Below, one piece after another: positions 35,729-48,341 of a DNA stretch of 64,000 nucleotides (position 1 is its first letter; each line of letters begins with the position of its first letter). The stretch spans positions 256,856 to 320,855 of the forward strand of contig CAJJDP010000014.1 of assembly GCA_905182995.1 (NCBI GenBank), read 5' to 3'. The translations under genes were made by a program, and so were the position numbers. The notes beneath the pieces were generated by a model, which made no database searches, was not told the DNA's origin, and worked only from the letters and a program-made list of their open reading frames with translations. Origin of the DNA: Paramecium octaurelia. Taxonomy: Eukaryota; Ciliophora; Oligohymenophorea; Peniculida; Parameciidae.

Positions 35729-38439
35729 TCATTTCTTTTTAGGTTGTGTTTTTTTTAATTTCTTGATTTCCTCGTCTTCCAACTTTAATTTCTACTGTTC
35801 ATTCAACGATTTATCAAATGCCATATATTTAAATACTTTTCCAGAATGACTAAAAGAAGTGCCATTGAATGTAATTTCAACACCAACATCATGGATTCCT
35901 GTAGGTAGCTCCAATTCAGGAATTTATACCACTAATTTGCTTTTATTTTTGAATATAGCCTTTTTATAAATGAGTATTTTGTACCTTTTAATTAACAGCC
36001 ATGTTGCCGTTGAAAATGAATTAAACTAAAAGAGACTCAGTATTGGCTAGATTTTCTCCGTAGACACTCAAATATTGACCAGCCTTCTTGAAAAAGTAAT
36101 TGATTTCTTATTCTTCAGCCTCCAACTGTTTTTAAACTTCATCTTTCTTCTTTTATAAGTCGGCTCCTTGTAAATCCTTGAAATGATCGACCTCTTATTC
36201 TTCTTAATGAACTAATTATTTCTTCTATTCTTCTGGTAATTTCTCATCAACGGTGAAAGGACCAAGACGTAAGACTTCTGGATCAATATAATAGAATGTT
36301 CCAATAGGTATCCATTCAATACCAGAGAGTGTTAATAAAGCAGTGACTCCATTGGCTTTAACAGCATTAAGTAATTCTGGAGTAGGTTGTTATCCACCTA
36401 AGAGCCATGATAACGGAGGAGCAACGAAGGAATAAAACCTATCTTGCTTATCCCACATTATTTCAATTAGTCTTTCTCCAAATAGAGTTTTAAAGATCAC
36501 TCTTTTATTGGTTGTATCAAAAAAGCCATCTCCTATTATTTTAACAGCGGCTCCTCCTTCAGACATAACATTATCTGGTTGCAATTCTTTTATTTAAATA
36601 TCATAAAATCTAAAGACCATAGGGTTACCAGTAAATTATTATCCATTTATACTTACATCAACATTAAAATTCAGACTGTCTGTTTGTAATTAACTTACAT
36701 TAGGGATAGTACACGAGATCTTTCCTTTTTCATAAAAGCCTTCAACACACATCCAGTTTTCCTTATCTAATTCAGGATCATTGATGCTGAGATCCAATGG
36801 ATTCAATGGTTTGTTAGTACTTTATTTCATAGCAGATTTATCCTCCTTCTTCTTATTTCTTGGTTGAAATCCAACATTTAGATGTTTCATATAAGAGGCA
36901 GTCAAATCATCTATATTGATATTGATAATGAGTGTGGTTCCACCTTGGATTGATGCACATTTAGGATAGAGTGAAGAAATAACAATTTTGGATGAATACA
37001 CTAGGAACTTCTACTCACATTCAACATAGACATTACCATCAAGAGTGACTTCGACTACACATTCAACTGGATATTTATCAAGATGTTCTTCAAAATTAGG
37101 AGTTGTGCATCTGAAACTGTCAGTCAACGAATCATATTCACATCCAACCTCAGTATATTAATCTCCTAATTTGAATCTTGCACTTTACCTGCCAGTATCA
37201 CAGAAGCCTGTACCTATCAAACTAATAATGGTGCCTCCAGTAGAAGGTCCATGATTAGGTTTCATAGAGATGGTTCTTAAAGAAGCAAAGAAGGCAGCAG
37301 CTTATCCATTTGCATACATATTGGTGAATTTGCGATCTTCTAATACTATTTTTCTTGGTAAATCTACTAATTTATCATTTTGATGACCAAGATTACCTCC
37401 ACCCCAACTCCAAAGCCCTCCTTTTTGATCAATTGCATATGTAGTGTAATATCCACACATAACTTTACTAAATCCAGGCAATTAAATTCCACTAATATCT
37501 TGCATCAATCTTTTTGGATAATAACTACTCTTCTTATCTTTATCTCCATTCCCCAATTGTCCTCTCTGATTAAATCCCCAAGTATATAATTCCCCTGTAG
37601 ATGTAACAGCTGCAGAATGTCCATATCCTCCTGAAACTGAAATTACTTAAAAGGATGTTTCTTAAGGCAGGAATTTACCTACTCTTAACTCACTCTAATT
37701 CATTGGCTACTCAAGCAGGAAGTCTATTCTTGATGGCAATTGCTCAGAAACCTTTCTTCCTGTTCCCAATTAACCAAATCTAGCCTCTCCCCAACCGTAC
37801 AATACTCCTTATTAATCTACAGCCAATGAATGATAGGCTCCACATGCAATCAATTAAATTCTGTTCTTATAAAAGTAACTTAAAAACATAGGAGATGCTG
37901 CTGTTTCAACGTCCTTTCTGATTCCTAATTACCCTTCGAACCCTCTTCCCCATGCAAATAAATCACCATTGCTTAATGCTAAAGTATGATACTCGCCGCA
38001 TGCAATTGTATCAACCTTTGAAATTCTTATAATCTTTTTCGGTATTGTTAACTCTATTATTCCACCATGTCCCAATGCTCCATATTCTCCATAACCATAA
38101 CTATAAATATCTCCCTAATCACTCAAGAAAACTGTATGCTTTTTCCCAGTTACTATTGTTTTGATTGATCCTTTGAAATCAAATGATTATAAATTATGTG
38201 AATCTTGCGAAAATGTTTAATCATATTCGTCATGCTCAGGTGAATGCAATGTTGATATTATCCTACATATAATAATATACTTACCCTTGATTATCTATTC
38301 CTTCTTCTATTACAAATAATTTCCGACAACCACCGCATAGACTGCTAATTAGTTTTCCCTTAAACAGCTTCAAGTTCTCTAAACCTCCCTGGACATCATC
38401 TGTTGTTAAAAACACTTCTCCAAAAGTTGGAAGTTGCAT
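35729..38439 (-). CDS. RCC1-repeat plus IPT/TIG-domain protein, 887 aa
   Basis: Three exons; introns 35960-35984 and 38263-38284. Residues ~105-370 carry RCC1 propeller repeats such as '[15 protein letters not shown]', '[17 protein letters not shown]', '[17 protein letters not shown]', '[17 protein letters not shown]' and '[14 protein letters not shown]'. They are followed by several IPT/TIG immunoglobulin-like units ('[16 protein letters not shown]', '[14 protein letters not shown]', '[18 protein letters not shown]') and a coiled, Lys/Glu-rich end ('[17 protein letters not shown]'). RCC1 propellers bind nucleotide-exchange targets or chromatin; IPT domains mediate protein binding. The fusion resembles ciliate cytoskeletal or ciliary scaffolds. 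The start ATG directly precedes a conserved-looking beta-strand region. Confidence 0.88.
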
Positions 38440-38488
38440 TAAATAAATTAATTAAATGTTAAAAGGAAGATCAGCTTGCATCAATCCA

Positions 38489-38932
38489 ATGGCTATTTCA
38501 AATGAGTACTCAATTCGCATCTAAACAATTTAACATGCTTAAGACAAGCATATCTCAAAGAAATTCAACTGGCACATAAACTATTACCATTTGTTAATGA
38601 ATGAAAATCTAATAAATCATATTAGCAGAAAAATAATGTTGAACGATCTTGGCTTAACTCTAATCAGATAATAGTATATTTATCAAGTTTATTCCTAAGT
38701 TTAAATCAAAAGTCAAGCCATTAATAAAGCTAAATAGAGAGACTCTGAATATTTGACAGAATAAGAATTAACCATTTACACAGTACTCTACTATACTACT
38801 TAATAATTACAAAGGGTTAGAAAGTCTATGCCATTCTTTTTCAATTAAATCTAAATTAATTAAAGAGAGCAGATGAATGAGAAATTTTACAAAAATAAAC
38901 TTTTTGCATTTCCCAAATAATAATAAAATTGA
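38489..38932 (+). CDS. possible small orphan gene, up to 147 aa
   Basis: A 148-codon open frame in the ciliate code starts 49 bp upstream of, and divergent from, the RCC1 gene. The second half is protein-like ('QRDSEYLTEQELTIYTVLYY', 'MNEKFYKNKLFAFPKQQQN'). The first half may instead use the frame beginning at 38502 ('MSTQFASKQFNMLKTSISQ') with introns. No motif is recognised. Divergent promoters in so short a gap are plausible in this compact genome. Confidence 0.4.
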
Positions 38933-39657
38933 TTAAATAAATATTGCTTGATCTCCAATAAATCAAATATTTTCAATCTTATTTAAGCAATTTTAAATTA
39001 TACTTTAAGTATATTGTTTTATGCACAACAAATTTATACAATAATAATATTTATAATATCTTTATAGACTTGGTTAATTGTATTCTTTCTATTAAAATAC
39101 AGTTTGGATATAATATATTTTTAAAGAAAGATTAGATTAAATTAAGCTAATACTATTCAACAAAATAAATTTTAGTTTGGATAAATCTATGATTAGGAAG
39201 ATGAATAATTATGGCATTCTTTCTCTAACTTAACCATCTGAATAATTTACAAATTTATAATTAAAAAAGAATCAAAAAAATCATTCATAAAAACATAGTT
39301 ATGATTTATAAATTTAGCCAGAATAGGAAATTAATTCATTATTTTCATTTTAATAGAATCACACTTATAAATTATCATAGATTCGATTTATTCAATTATA
39401 TTTTTACTTAAATTAAAAAGACTTATAAAAATTTTGTTTCATACCAAAATAATAAGTATTTAATAAATCGAATATAATTGAATTTCAAATTGGTGACAAT
39501 TTATAGGTAGATAGATAAAAAATTAATAAAATCGGAGAGAATCTTAGTGAAATTTGGAGAAAAATGGAATAACTTGATTAAATGATATCTATATGAGAAA
39601 GAGTTTATTTTTATAACAGTAAAGTAATTAAATAAAATTTATTCATAAATAATAACA
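38933..39657. other. intergenic AT-rich stretch
   Basis: No supported gene or motif. Confidence 0.5.
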
Positions 39658-40365
39658 ATGTCTCGCTACATCAATTTAGTAAAAATTTGCATCATTTTTG
39701 AAAGTAAGATAAGACTGTTCCATGCAAGCCCCTTGAGGAGTTTAATATCAAAATATACAGAGAAAAACTTAATGATTTATATGGGAAATCACCTCTAGCA
39801 TCTTAACATACCTAACCTTCTTCTCCTAAAAAGAATAATAAAATTGTGTATTGAATTTAGTGAGTAATAGAAATCCGAGTTTTGACTTGTTACAAACTAA
39901 ATTAAAGGAATTTTCAAATAAAAAAAGTGCTTCACCATTAAAATCCAAAGTTGATCACGGTTCTCCAAATAGAGCTTCCGGCATTCAATAGTAGTAATCT
40001 ATTAAGAAAATAATAGAATTTCTAAGATAGGGACCTTTAATTTTACATTGCCATAAAAACAAATGAGACTTGCATCTGTTAATAACAATTAATAGTTCAA
40101 TGGACCAATAAGTGAGGATAGAAAAATATATCCAGTCCGATTCGAAACTGAGGTCCAAGAAAAATCCTCTTTTGCATAGAAGCCGTAAGGATTTTTATAG
40201 ATTTCAAGGATTACCAGTATGATACCTCTACACGAAATTATGAACATGAGAAACAAATTAGAAAATGCCCAGTTAAATGTTAATTAAATTAGTTCTGCTT
40301 ATACAAGTGAAATGGTTAAATTGGCCTCTGTTATCAACTCCTAATTGAAAAAGAAATAAAAATGA
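39658..40365 (+). CDS. Ser/Gln/Asn-rich orphan protein, 211 aa
   Basis: Four exons; introns 39679-39704, 39848-39870 and 39994-40016, with a 7-codon first exon ('MSRYINL'). The product is polar and low in complexity ('GKSPLASQHTQPSSPKKNNK', 'KSASPLKSKVDHGSPNRAS') and has a more ordered C-terminal helix ('PLHEIMNMRNKLENAQLNVN'). The SP and TP dipeptides would suit proline-directed kinases such as the CMGC kinase at 5.8 kb, though this is only a suggestion. No domain is recognised. All three introns are needed for a single frame, and each has GT-AG ends of normal length, which supports the model. Confidence 0.65.
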
Positions 40366-40615
40366 TTTGTATTTAACTTATTATAATAATATATTATTTT
40401 ATAAATAGAGCGTGCTTATTAATTTTGATTCATCATGAAATTATAATATCAATTATTTATGGCTAATTTATTATTAAGGATTTCATCTATTAAATATGTT
40501 GAAAATGAATTATATTATAATTTAGAGTATGAAAGCGACTTTTTAAATTATGAAATACAATTAAATATATGTATCTTGTATGAGAATTTAATAGGCATTA
40601 TTTATTAATAATAAA

Positions 40616-42416
40616 TCATTAAACTACTTTAATTTACTTATTTTCAATTAAGTGATTGATTTTATAAACTGCGAGTAGGCCTAAAACTCCAAAAGTTTAA
40701 AGTAAAATTAAGGATAAGAAAGTGTTGTTATCAAAATTGCAAGATATAAAAATTAAAGCTAGGACTGCAAATGATAAAGAATAAATAAAATACATCAGGT
40801 CCACTAAATAAATATACTAATATAACAATAAGTTATTACTTTAGGAAATCTCAAAGTCAAAACTGAAATAACAGTTGAGGTCATCGATGAATCACAAAAT
40901 CCTGTTGTTATAGAGAATATTAAGATTAATATTTCATATTTCAAGAAGTAAGAAGTCCAAGCTACAAAGCATCCAAATTAGAATACATAGAGTATATAAA
41001 TTAGAGCACTATAATATAAATATAAATTACTTTATCTTATCTTTTGATTCTCCAAGCATTCCTATACCAAATGAACCAAACAATTCTCCAACACCAACAT
41101 ATAAATATCCTTATAAAACTAAGGCTGCTTAATTTGCTAATTACTTAGTATCTGGCTAAGCAAAAAAAGGAAAGAAATAGATATACAAAAATGACTAAAT
41201 GCTGGCAATAAAGCATAATAAGAAGAGAACCCATGAGAACCCATCCTTGTATAGTTTATCTAATGTAATGTAAAGTTTTGAAAAGTAAGATCGATTTTGA
41301 TATTCATCTATAGAAATAAAATTTGAGCAAAATTGATTGCCTAAAGAAGATTCTAATAGCTCAATTAAGCTTCTCTCTTCAATAGAGAAGCACTATAAGG
41401 TCAGGATTGACTTTGTGTTGGAATTTTACAAGAGTTGGGATGTAAATAGATGTAGTTCATTTTGCTATTTTTCTGATTGAGTTGAAATTTTATCACTTAA
41501 TTCAGGATTATTAAATGTGTTGTTTGCATCATCATTATAATCTGAACTCGATGATTTTAGTAATAATTCTCGGATGTCTTTCTAATTAGAATCTATTTTT
41601 GATTGTTTTTGCGATTTCTAATTAAAAAATTGAATTAATGTTTTCTAAAAGCTATAGTATCTTCCATCAGATTTCTCTGGTATAGTAAGATATATTAAAC
41701 TTGTCGAGAATTGCATTATTATTATGATTCCAAAAACTTTAGATAAGGTATTTTTTGCACTCATATTATCATAGGTTATAAAAAGCTCCCCTATTAAACT
41801 TCCAAGTAGCCATTAAAGAGAATGTCTATTTAAATAGAACCATCGATTACATAAAAAAAAATGAACCATAATATATAACTTTTTCTCTAGTTTTTGCTAA
41901 ATTAGATAGGTAGAATAACATAACAAATAAAAGTAAAGATTACATTAAACCAGCAATTATCGAAACTACAAATGCACAACAATATATGAACAATATGTTG
42001 CAACCTGAATTGCTTGAGTCTTTACAAAGACTTGCATACAAAGCTGGGGTCAAAAATATTATCGGTCCAAGTGACGCAATTAGGAAAATAAACTTGAATT
42101 TCATTCTGCCAATAATATCAGGTATGAATGGAAGACTCAATGGTCCGACCATTTCAAATAGAAACCATCTATGTTATCTTTAAATATTCAATTACTGAAA
42201 ATTAGCCAAATTTAAGGAACGATAGTTTAAGATTGAAATGCTATCTGAAAATGAATATATGTATGTGCAAGTTAGAAAAAACTTACCACAAATATTAAAC
42301 GATCCAAAAAGCAAATAAATAAGGCAGACATAAATAACTAACCAAAGAGTATTAGATGACGACTATTCTCTAACCTTCAAATTTTTCTTATAATTTAAAA
42401 ATTCTGATTTATTCAT
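40616..42416 (-). CDS. UNC93-like major-facilitator membrane protein, 562 aa
   Basis: Five exons; introns 40817-40839, 41009-41030, 41826-41850 and 42245-42286 (42 nt, the longest found). About ten to eleven hydrophobic helices are visible, among them 'TLWLVIYVCLIYLLFGSF', 'FKFIFLIASLGPIIFLTPA', 'LFIYCCAFVVSIIAGLM', 'VLFLLCFIASIQSFLYIYF' and 'LMYFIYSLSFAVLALIFI'. The pieces 'HSLQWLLGSLIGELFI' and 'GFCDSSMTSTVISVLTLRF' correspond to the UNC93-family GNLIG and D-x-T-x-x motifs. A long polar loop (~130 residues) splits the two halves. UNC93 relatives are MFS-fold proteins that regulate ion channels or traffic receptors; the substrate here is unknown. Confidence 0.75.
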
Positions 42417-42695
42417 AATTTAATTAACAATAAATAATTGTATTAACAATTATTTTTCTTAATACTATTCTTATGATTTTTGTGGACTTTAGTTATTTAT
42501 ATTAAAATTTTTTGATAAACCCCTTTTATTTTGGTTATATATAATAATATGACACCAATTAATAAAAGACGAATTAATAATAAATAGATAATGATAATAT
42601 GTAATTTAATTTAATTTTGAATTTGTTTTTAAGTTTAATATAAGAATTATGATTCAAAACGTAATTAAAGTATAGATTAAATTTCAAAGATACAA

Positions 42696-44317
42696 TCACT
42701 TTTACTTTTATTTTTAATGTGTATCTGATTCAATTATCTCATCTTCAAATAATCCATTTCGCATAGAGATTTATTAAGTTGAACTATCAAACATTTCTTA
42801 ACTAAAGGCCAAGCTAAAAGAAGGATAGTACGATTTTTATAGGGAAGTGATAAATCTATTATCATCATTTTAATGATAACTATTTTCTAGTTCTTGTTTT
42901 AGAATTTTAGCTGAAAATGGATAAGGTTAATTTGCATGATCTATAGTTGATTCTACTTCAAATTCATCAATATCATTTTGATGACTTTTTGTAGTTGCGA
43001 ACGATCCTCCGATTTATTTCCCAAGTTATTATTAAGAAAGCAATTGGATAGCCTCCTCAGATGATAAACGTTTGTTTGGATTCACTTCTAAAAGACCAAA
43101 TAACACTTGGTTAAGGGAATTGCTATAAAAATTATGATAACCTTTGCTAAAATAGCATTTTTTATTCAATTATAGCAAATCTTTGGTTTTGTCAGATTCA
43201 AACAGTGGTTGTCTATTCATTCTAAAAAGGTTTAAATTAATATTACAATCTATAGAGAATGACACCAATGCCAAACATGTCTACTTTAGAAGTAAATCTA
43301 AATTTCTAACCTTGTTTGCTCTCATCATATTAGAATATCTCAGGAGCTATATACCCTGGTGTTCCACAAACAGCAAATGAAACTGGTTGAATATTCGAAA
43401 TTGCCAATCCAAAATCTATTAGTTTTAGGGAACTAATGACATTGGGCTTACAAAAAACAATATTTTCTAATTTGATGTCTCTATGGATATAATTTTCAGA
43501 ATGAAATGAATTGATACCATTTAAAAGTTACTAGTGGGTTAATATTGAAACTTACCAGCAATATAATCCTTATTGAAATATCTGGAATGAGATCAGTTTA
43601 TAATTTTAAAAATTTATGCAAAGTTTCACCTTCTAAATATTCAAAAACAAGATAGTATGTTTATTCACCTTCGAAAATATCAATCAACTTAACGATATTT
43701 CTATGATTCTGGATAGATCGCAAAATATTTATTTCATTGAATAATCTATTTAGTCTATCAGGTGTATTTTTCTTTGTTATATATTCTTTGCTTATGCATT
43801 TAGCGGCATATTTTTTTTTGGATTAAGTATCTGTTATCAAAAGAACTTTACATGAGGCTCCTGAACCTATTTATTCATTGGATGAATAGAAACTAGAAAT
43901 GCTATGAAAAAATATTCGATTATTTAGAATGGCTTTTATTTGTAACAAATCCGAAGGTTACCCATAAAACCATTTGCAAGAATTTTAATATTTGAGGCCT
44001 AAAGCCTATAATACCCCTTGATCATTGACTTTCCAGCCTATTTTATTCAGAAAATTTATTTCCAACTCATACTTTGCTGGCCGATCCTATTAAACCATTA
44101 TTATTAAAACTGTACATCTAATCCAATAAATAATTTATCTTCCTAGATCTACAACTTGTATGTCTAATTAAACAGAAAGTGTTTTCGAATGACTTAGCAG
44201 CTGTAAATCATCTTAAATTAATTAAAGTATATTAGAAACTATAAAACAATTCTAAATTATAATAAGTGCTCTATTTCTCAAATCATTTTTGTGCTTATAT
44301 TGAACATCTATTTCCAT
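42696..44317 (-). CDS. serine/threonine kinase with long N-terminal extension, 523 aa
   Basis: Three exons; introns 43222-43246 and 43531-43555. The first ~165 residues precede the kinase and contain alternating strands and an 'FLNKIGWKVND...CKWFYG' segment that could form a PH-like or other beta domain. The kinase has 'QIGSGASCKVLLI', 'YAAKCIS', 'NIVKLIDIFEGE', 'YLVFEYLEGETLHKF', 'YIHRDIKLENIVF', 'LIDFGLAI', 'FAVCGTPGYIAPEI', 'SKVDMFGIGVILY' and 'LLEVNPNKRLSSEEAIQLL', all intact, so it should be active and belongs to the CAMK/ULK-like part of the kinome. A Ser/Gln-rich tail of ~95 residues follows. The upstream ATG at 44317 is preferred because the whole extension stays open to a TGA just before it. 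Confidence 0.85.
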
Positions 44318-44679
44318 ATTATATTATTCTCAAAAGAGCATATTAAGATCTATACAATATGTTAACGATATCTAACTTATAATATAAAGAAATAATATCT
44401 AATTCATGATCTGTTAAATATATCTCTACGATTTTTGTTTAGATTCTTATTAATTCTATTTTAGTGATTGAAAGATGACTCAGATGTAGTGGTAGATACT
44501 GTGAAAGAACAAGACAATTTAAATGCAAATACTTAGTATTTATTGGATGATGGTTTATCAACATTCTTTATGATTTAGTTTTTAGGAATACTTTGAATTC
44601 TGATTGTTAATAGTTAAATATTGTATCTAATATTAACATTTAATAAATAATACATAATAAAAATAATAATTAGAGTACA

Positions 44680-46576
44680 ATGGAAGGTTACTTATAGAAG
44701 TGGGTTAATCCATTTTAACGATGGTAAAAACGATACTTTATACTTAATGATCATATACTTACTTACTGCGATCAACCTGGAGGCAGATCAAAAGGGCAAA
44801 TCCATCTGAAGGTGGCAGGAATCGATGAAAGTAAGGATGATGCTTTAAGAATAATCATAAATACAGGAACAGGTTAGATTTTGTTGAAGGCAGCTAGTGT
44901 CGATGAGAAAAATAAGTGGTTGATTGCTTTAAAGAAAAATCAGGAGTATTGTTAAAGACATTAAGTGTTTAATTATGGTTAAAGAATTTAAGAACTTTTA
45001 ACAGATATATGGAGCAATTTTGCATTATTTGATGAATAACTGACCTATCTTTAAGAGAAAGTCACTTTGAGCATGTATAAAGAAATCAGTAACATTATTA
45101 ATCTAGGACAATACCTAAAAAATGGAATCACCTTATGTTGTACATTAATAGAAGAAGAAAAAATAAAATTATATGGGGAATCAGATACAATATACGAGAG
45201 TTTCGATTTTGAGAATGAAATTCCATTAAATACCTAAACATCCAATTACTCAAATAGGTTAGAAGAATAAAAATAAAATTAATTAGAAAACTTCAACACC
45301 AATCAGTTTTTGGAAACTATTAAACTATTGAATCCGATCAAATATAATAATATTAAATTCAACAGAGTCTATTCTAGAATCAATATAACTAATGAAGCTA
45401 CTAGGAAATGTTTACCATACAGATAAGATCCAGATGAAAAGTTTGCATTCTGGCCGTTTTTAAAGGAGTGCATAGGGAAAGACCTGACAAGAATTCCAAT
45501 GCCATGTATACTTATGAAAGTCTAATTTAGTATTATTTCATCAGCCTCTATCTGCTTTGTAGTTTTTTGCTGCTTCTTTTGAATATTATGAAACATTAAA
45601 ACAGGCAGCAAGGACAGAAGATCCATACAAAAGAATGGCTTATCTGATGGTATTTTCCTTGGTTAGATGTATCCTTGGAATAGATTGTCAAAAGAAATTC
45701 TTCAATCCTGTTCTGGGGGAAACCTATGAATACTTCACTCCAGAATACAAAGTGATAAGTGAATAAGTGTGTCATCATCCTCCAATCACGGCTGTCCATT
45801 GTGAAAGTGACGATTTCATATTATCAATCACAATGGAAGCTACAGTTGGTTTCTCTGGAACCAGTATCAAGGCTAAATTACCTGGTTTAGTTCATTTCAG
45901 AAATAAAAAAACAAATGAACATATGACTTATTCATTCCCTAGTATTGCTGTTAAGAATTTGCTATTTGGCAAAATGTATTTTGAATAAGTAGGCGAAGCT
46001 ATTTATACTAATCACACAACAGGAGATGTAGGCATTTTAACATTGAAAGAAAGAACTAGTGAAAAAGTAAATAACTTATTAATATTCATAGGATGCTCAT
46101 TAGGTAAAAGCAGTAATTAAGGATAAAAATGGGAATGTTAGATGTTAATTAAGTGGGTATTTCCATAAAGAAATTTATGCCAATAATGAATTAATTTGGA
46201 AAAGAAATTATGCTGATCCTGAAAGTAAATGGTATTACTTTTATTCTCATCATATTTTGCAATTAAATCATTTAAATGAAGACATTTTAAGAGTATGAAT
46301 CTATTATTATTATATAAGAATATACCACAGACGGACAGTAGAATGAGATCAGATATGAGAGCTTTGGAATGTGGATTCAAGGATCTGGGTTAAGAAGAAA
46401 AAGTCAGAATTGAAGAAAAGCAAAGAGAAAGAAGGAAAATAATGGAAGAAAAGAAACAATAACATATTCCCAGATTCTTTAAGGAAGAATTTGATCCGAT
46501 ATCTAAGAGAAACTAATGGGTTTATTTATACAATTATGAAAAAGAGAAACATTTAATAGATTTAGATTTATTTTGA
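44680..46576 (+). CDS. oxysterol-binding protein (PH + ORD), 606 aa
   Basis: Four exons; introns 45506-45530, 46067-46091 and 46293-46318. An N-terminal PH domain begins 'MEGYLQKWVNPFQRWQKRYF' and includes 'HILTYCDQPGGRSKGQI' and a terminal Trp ('KNKWLIALK'). The lipid-binding ORD follows with 'LLFHQPLSALQFFAASFEY', 'NPVLGETYEY', the family signature 'EQVCHHPPI', 'GKMYFEQVGEA', and the C-terminal 'TDSRMRSDMRALE...EEKVRIEEKQRERR' block. ORPs move sterols or PI4P between membranes at contact sites; the PH domain binds phosphoinositides. There is no clear FFAT motif. The signature has Cys where animals often have Ser (EQVSHHPP). Confidence 0.95.
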
Positions 46577-46599
46577 TTTGATTAATGTTCTTAATATTA

Positions 46600-47530
46600 A
46601 ACAGGTATTTATTTTTATTAATTGAAAATACTCTTTTTAATAATAATTTTATTAATCAGAAACTATTGATTTTGATATTTGTTCTTACATACTTCATTTA
46701 TATTATAATCTAAAGGAAGGGTTAATACAAAGACTTTAAGAATATCTATATACACTAAGATATTCTTATTGTTTCCAGTGTTCTAAGTTTCTTCAAAAGA
46801 TCTATGTTTTTATCTTTTTTTCTGTTATGTTCTAGTGGTTCTTTTAATTGCTTACAAACTGAAAGTGATCAGAATTTTCTGTTAAGGACAAAGCCATTTA
46901 TGATCCTCTAGAAATTTATTCGCGTTCACTCTATTCTCTGGATCATCTTTGTCTAAAAAGTGTTCTTATTATGGTATATGTAATAAATTTCTTATTCATA
47001 AAGAGAATCGATTATAATCATGCATTTTAATAAACTCGATTACCTAGGTAGGTATTAATAAAGCAATAATATGATTATTAGTATACTTAACAAATATAAT
47101 TAATTAATGCTATTTACAATTGACTACTCGAATATAGAACAAAGCAAAAGGATTGCAATTACTAACACTGCTCAATTCCCTATTTTGGTAAGAATCTTAG
47201 ACCATAATGTCTATAACTTTATTCCAACTTTCTCATTACTAAAAATAGAGGAATGTAAATATTTTCAGATACTGCATAAATAAAATTACAAGGATTTTAG
47301 GGATATAAAAATTGAAGCAATAGAGTTTGATGAACGCAAACTTGATTCTTTCGTAATTTGATTATATTCTAATTGTAAGTCTGTTCCACCGTTTTGGAAC
47401 GAAAAAGTGCAAGGTTCCCTGTAGACATAATCTATCTCTCTGCCTGCTCCTTCTGCTGTACATAGATCTAATTCCTTCACCTCATTTGAAAGGTTACCAT
47501 CAATAAATTAGACCTTTCAAGATTAGAAAA
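46600..47530 (-). pseudogene. kinase-like remnant, unresolved
   Basis: Minus-strand coding-like pieces in several frames: 'DLCTAEGAGREIDYVYREPC' with 'SFQNGGTDLQLEYNQITKES' (about 47480-47290), 'MRKLEQSYRHYGLRFLPKQG' (about 47240-47170), and 'DDPENRVNANKFLEDHKWLC' (about 46955-46890), the last closely matching the C-terminal end of a protein kinase lobe (DPxxR...L..HxWL). The kinase core motifs (HRD, DFG) are absent or out of frame. It may be a decayed kinase or a gene with introns that I could not assign. Confidence 0.4.
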
Positions 47531-47545
47531 TACTATAAATTAATA

Positions 47546-48341
47546 ATGAAAATTCAATCAAACTCGACAATCAAGTTCTTAAATAGAGTACTAATAATCA
47601 TGAAAGTGATTATTAATCAAATAAACAAAAAGAACATTCTTAATAGTCTTTATAAATTCTCAATTCAATCAAGATTGGAGAAGATAATAAAAATCATTAA
47701 ACTTCAAATCAAAATATTTTTAGAAACTCTACAAATAGTTTTGAATCATATCACCAAATCTAAACTAATCCTGCTTAACAACCATTATTTCCTATACAAA
47801 ATGATTTGAACTAGTTTTTGGATCAAATAGATTCATTCAATAGTCCCCAATACAATCTAACTCCATCTTAATTATAATCTTAAACACATTCTTAAAAATA
47901 AATTAGTGATAATGCATAACAAGACTTGAGTTTAAGTGAGACTACTTCAATTTAGAGGTTTGTGTAACGAAAATTATCATTCTTGTAATAAAGTAAATAG
48001 TAATTTAATGAAAAACCTAAATTAAGAGTATCCTAAACCTTGATTGCTAATCCAAAGTCAGCAGTTGAAAGCCAGAAATGCTTTGACAAAAATAAAGAGA
48101 TTGAATCCTAAATCTAAAAATAAATTGTAAATTATTATAATTACACACTTAGGGAGAATTGAAAGTTAGCAAAGAAGCCCTATAAGTTGAGCTATAATAA
48201 TTGAAATTTAAAGCTATGTTCCATTCCAAAAACAAGCCATCCACTTATCATTATAATATATACATATGGCATATGCTTTTGACTAGTGTTTTATTTCTTA
48301 TTATAGGAAGTGTTATGAAAAAAATGATTTAAATGTTTTGA
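47546..48341 (+). CDS. Gln/Asn-rich protein with coiled coil and C-terminal membrane anchor
   Basis: A long frame rich in Q/N/S ('SFESYHQIQTNPAQQPLF', 'NDLNQFLDQIDSFNSPQYN') leads into a coiled coil. A 26-nt intron (48127-48152) joins 'NKEIESQIQKQI' to 'GELKVSKEALQVELQQLKFK'. It ends with a hydrophobic segment, 'WHMLLTSVLFLIIGSVMKK', followed by 'MIQMF': a tail anchor for ER, mitochondrial or vesicle membranes, like those of tethers or SNARE-associated proteins. The start is uncertain: the coding frame is open upstream of the ATG at 47546 without its own ATG, so a small first exon or frame change remains to be found. Function unknown. Confidence 0.6.

Noticed and set aside
44460..44640. Short coding-like stretch upstream of the OSBP gene
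   Set aside because: The frame lacks an ATG and reaches TGA; no intron joins it to the PH domain, whose own ATG is well placed.
47546..47809. Lys/Ile-rich 87-aa frame beginning MKIQSNSTIK
   Set aside because: It is the wrong frame of the Q/N-rich gene; the neighbouring frame gives a longer, better composed protein with a clean intron and a membrane anchor.
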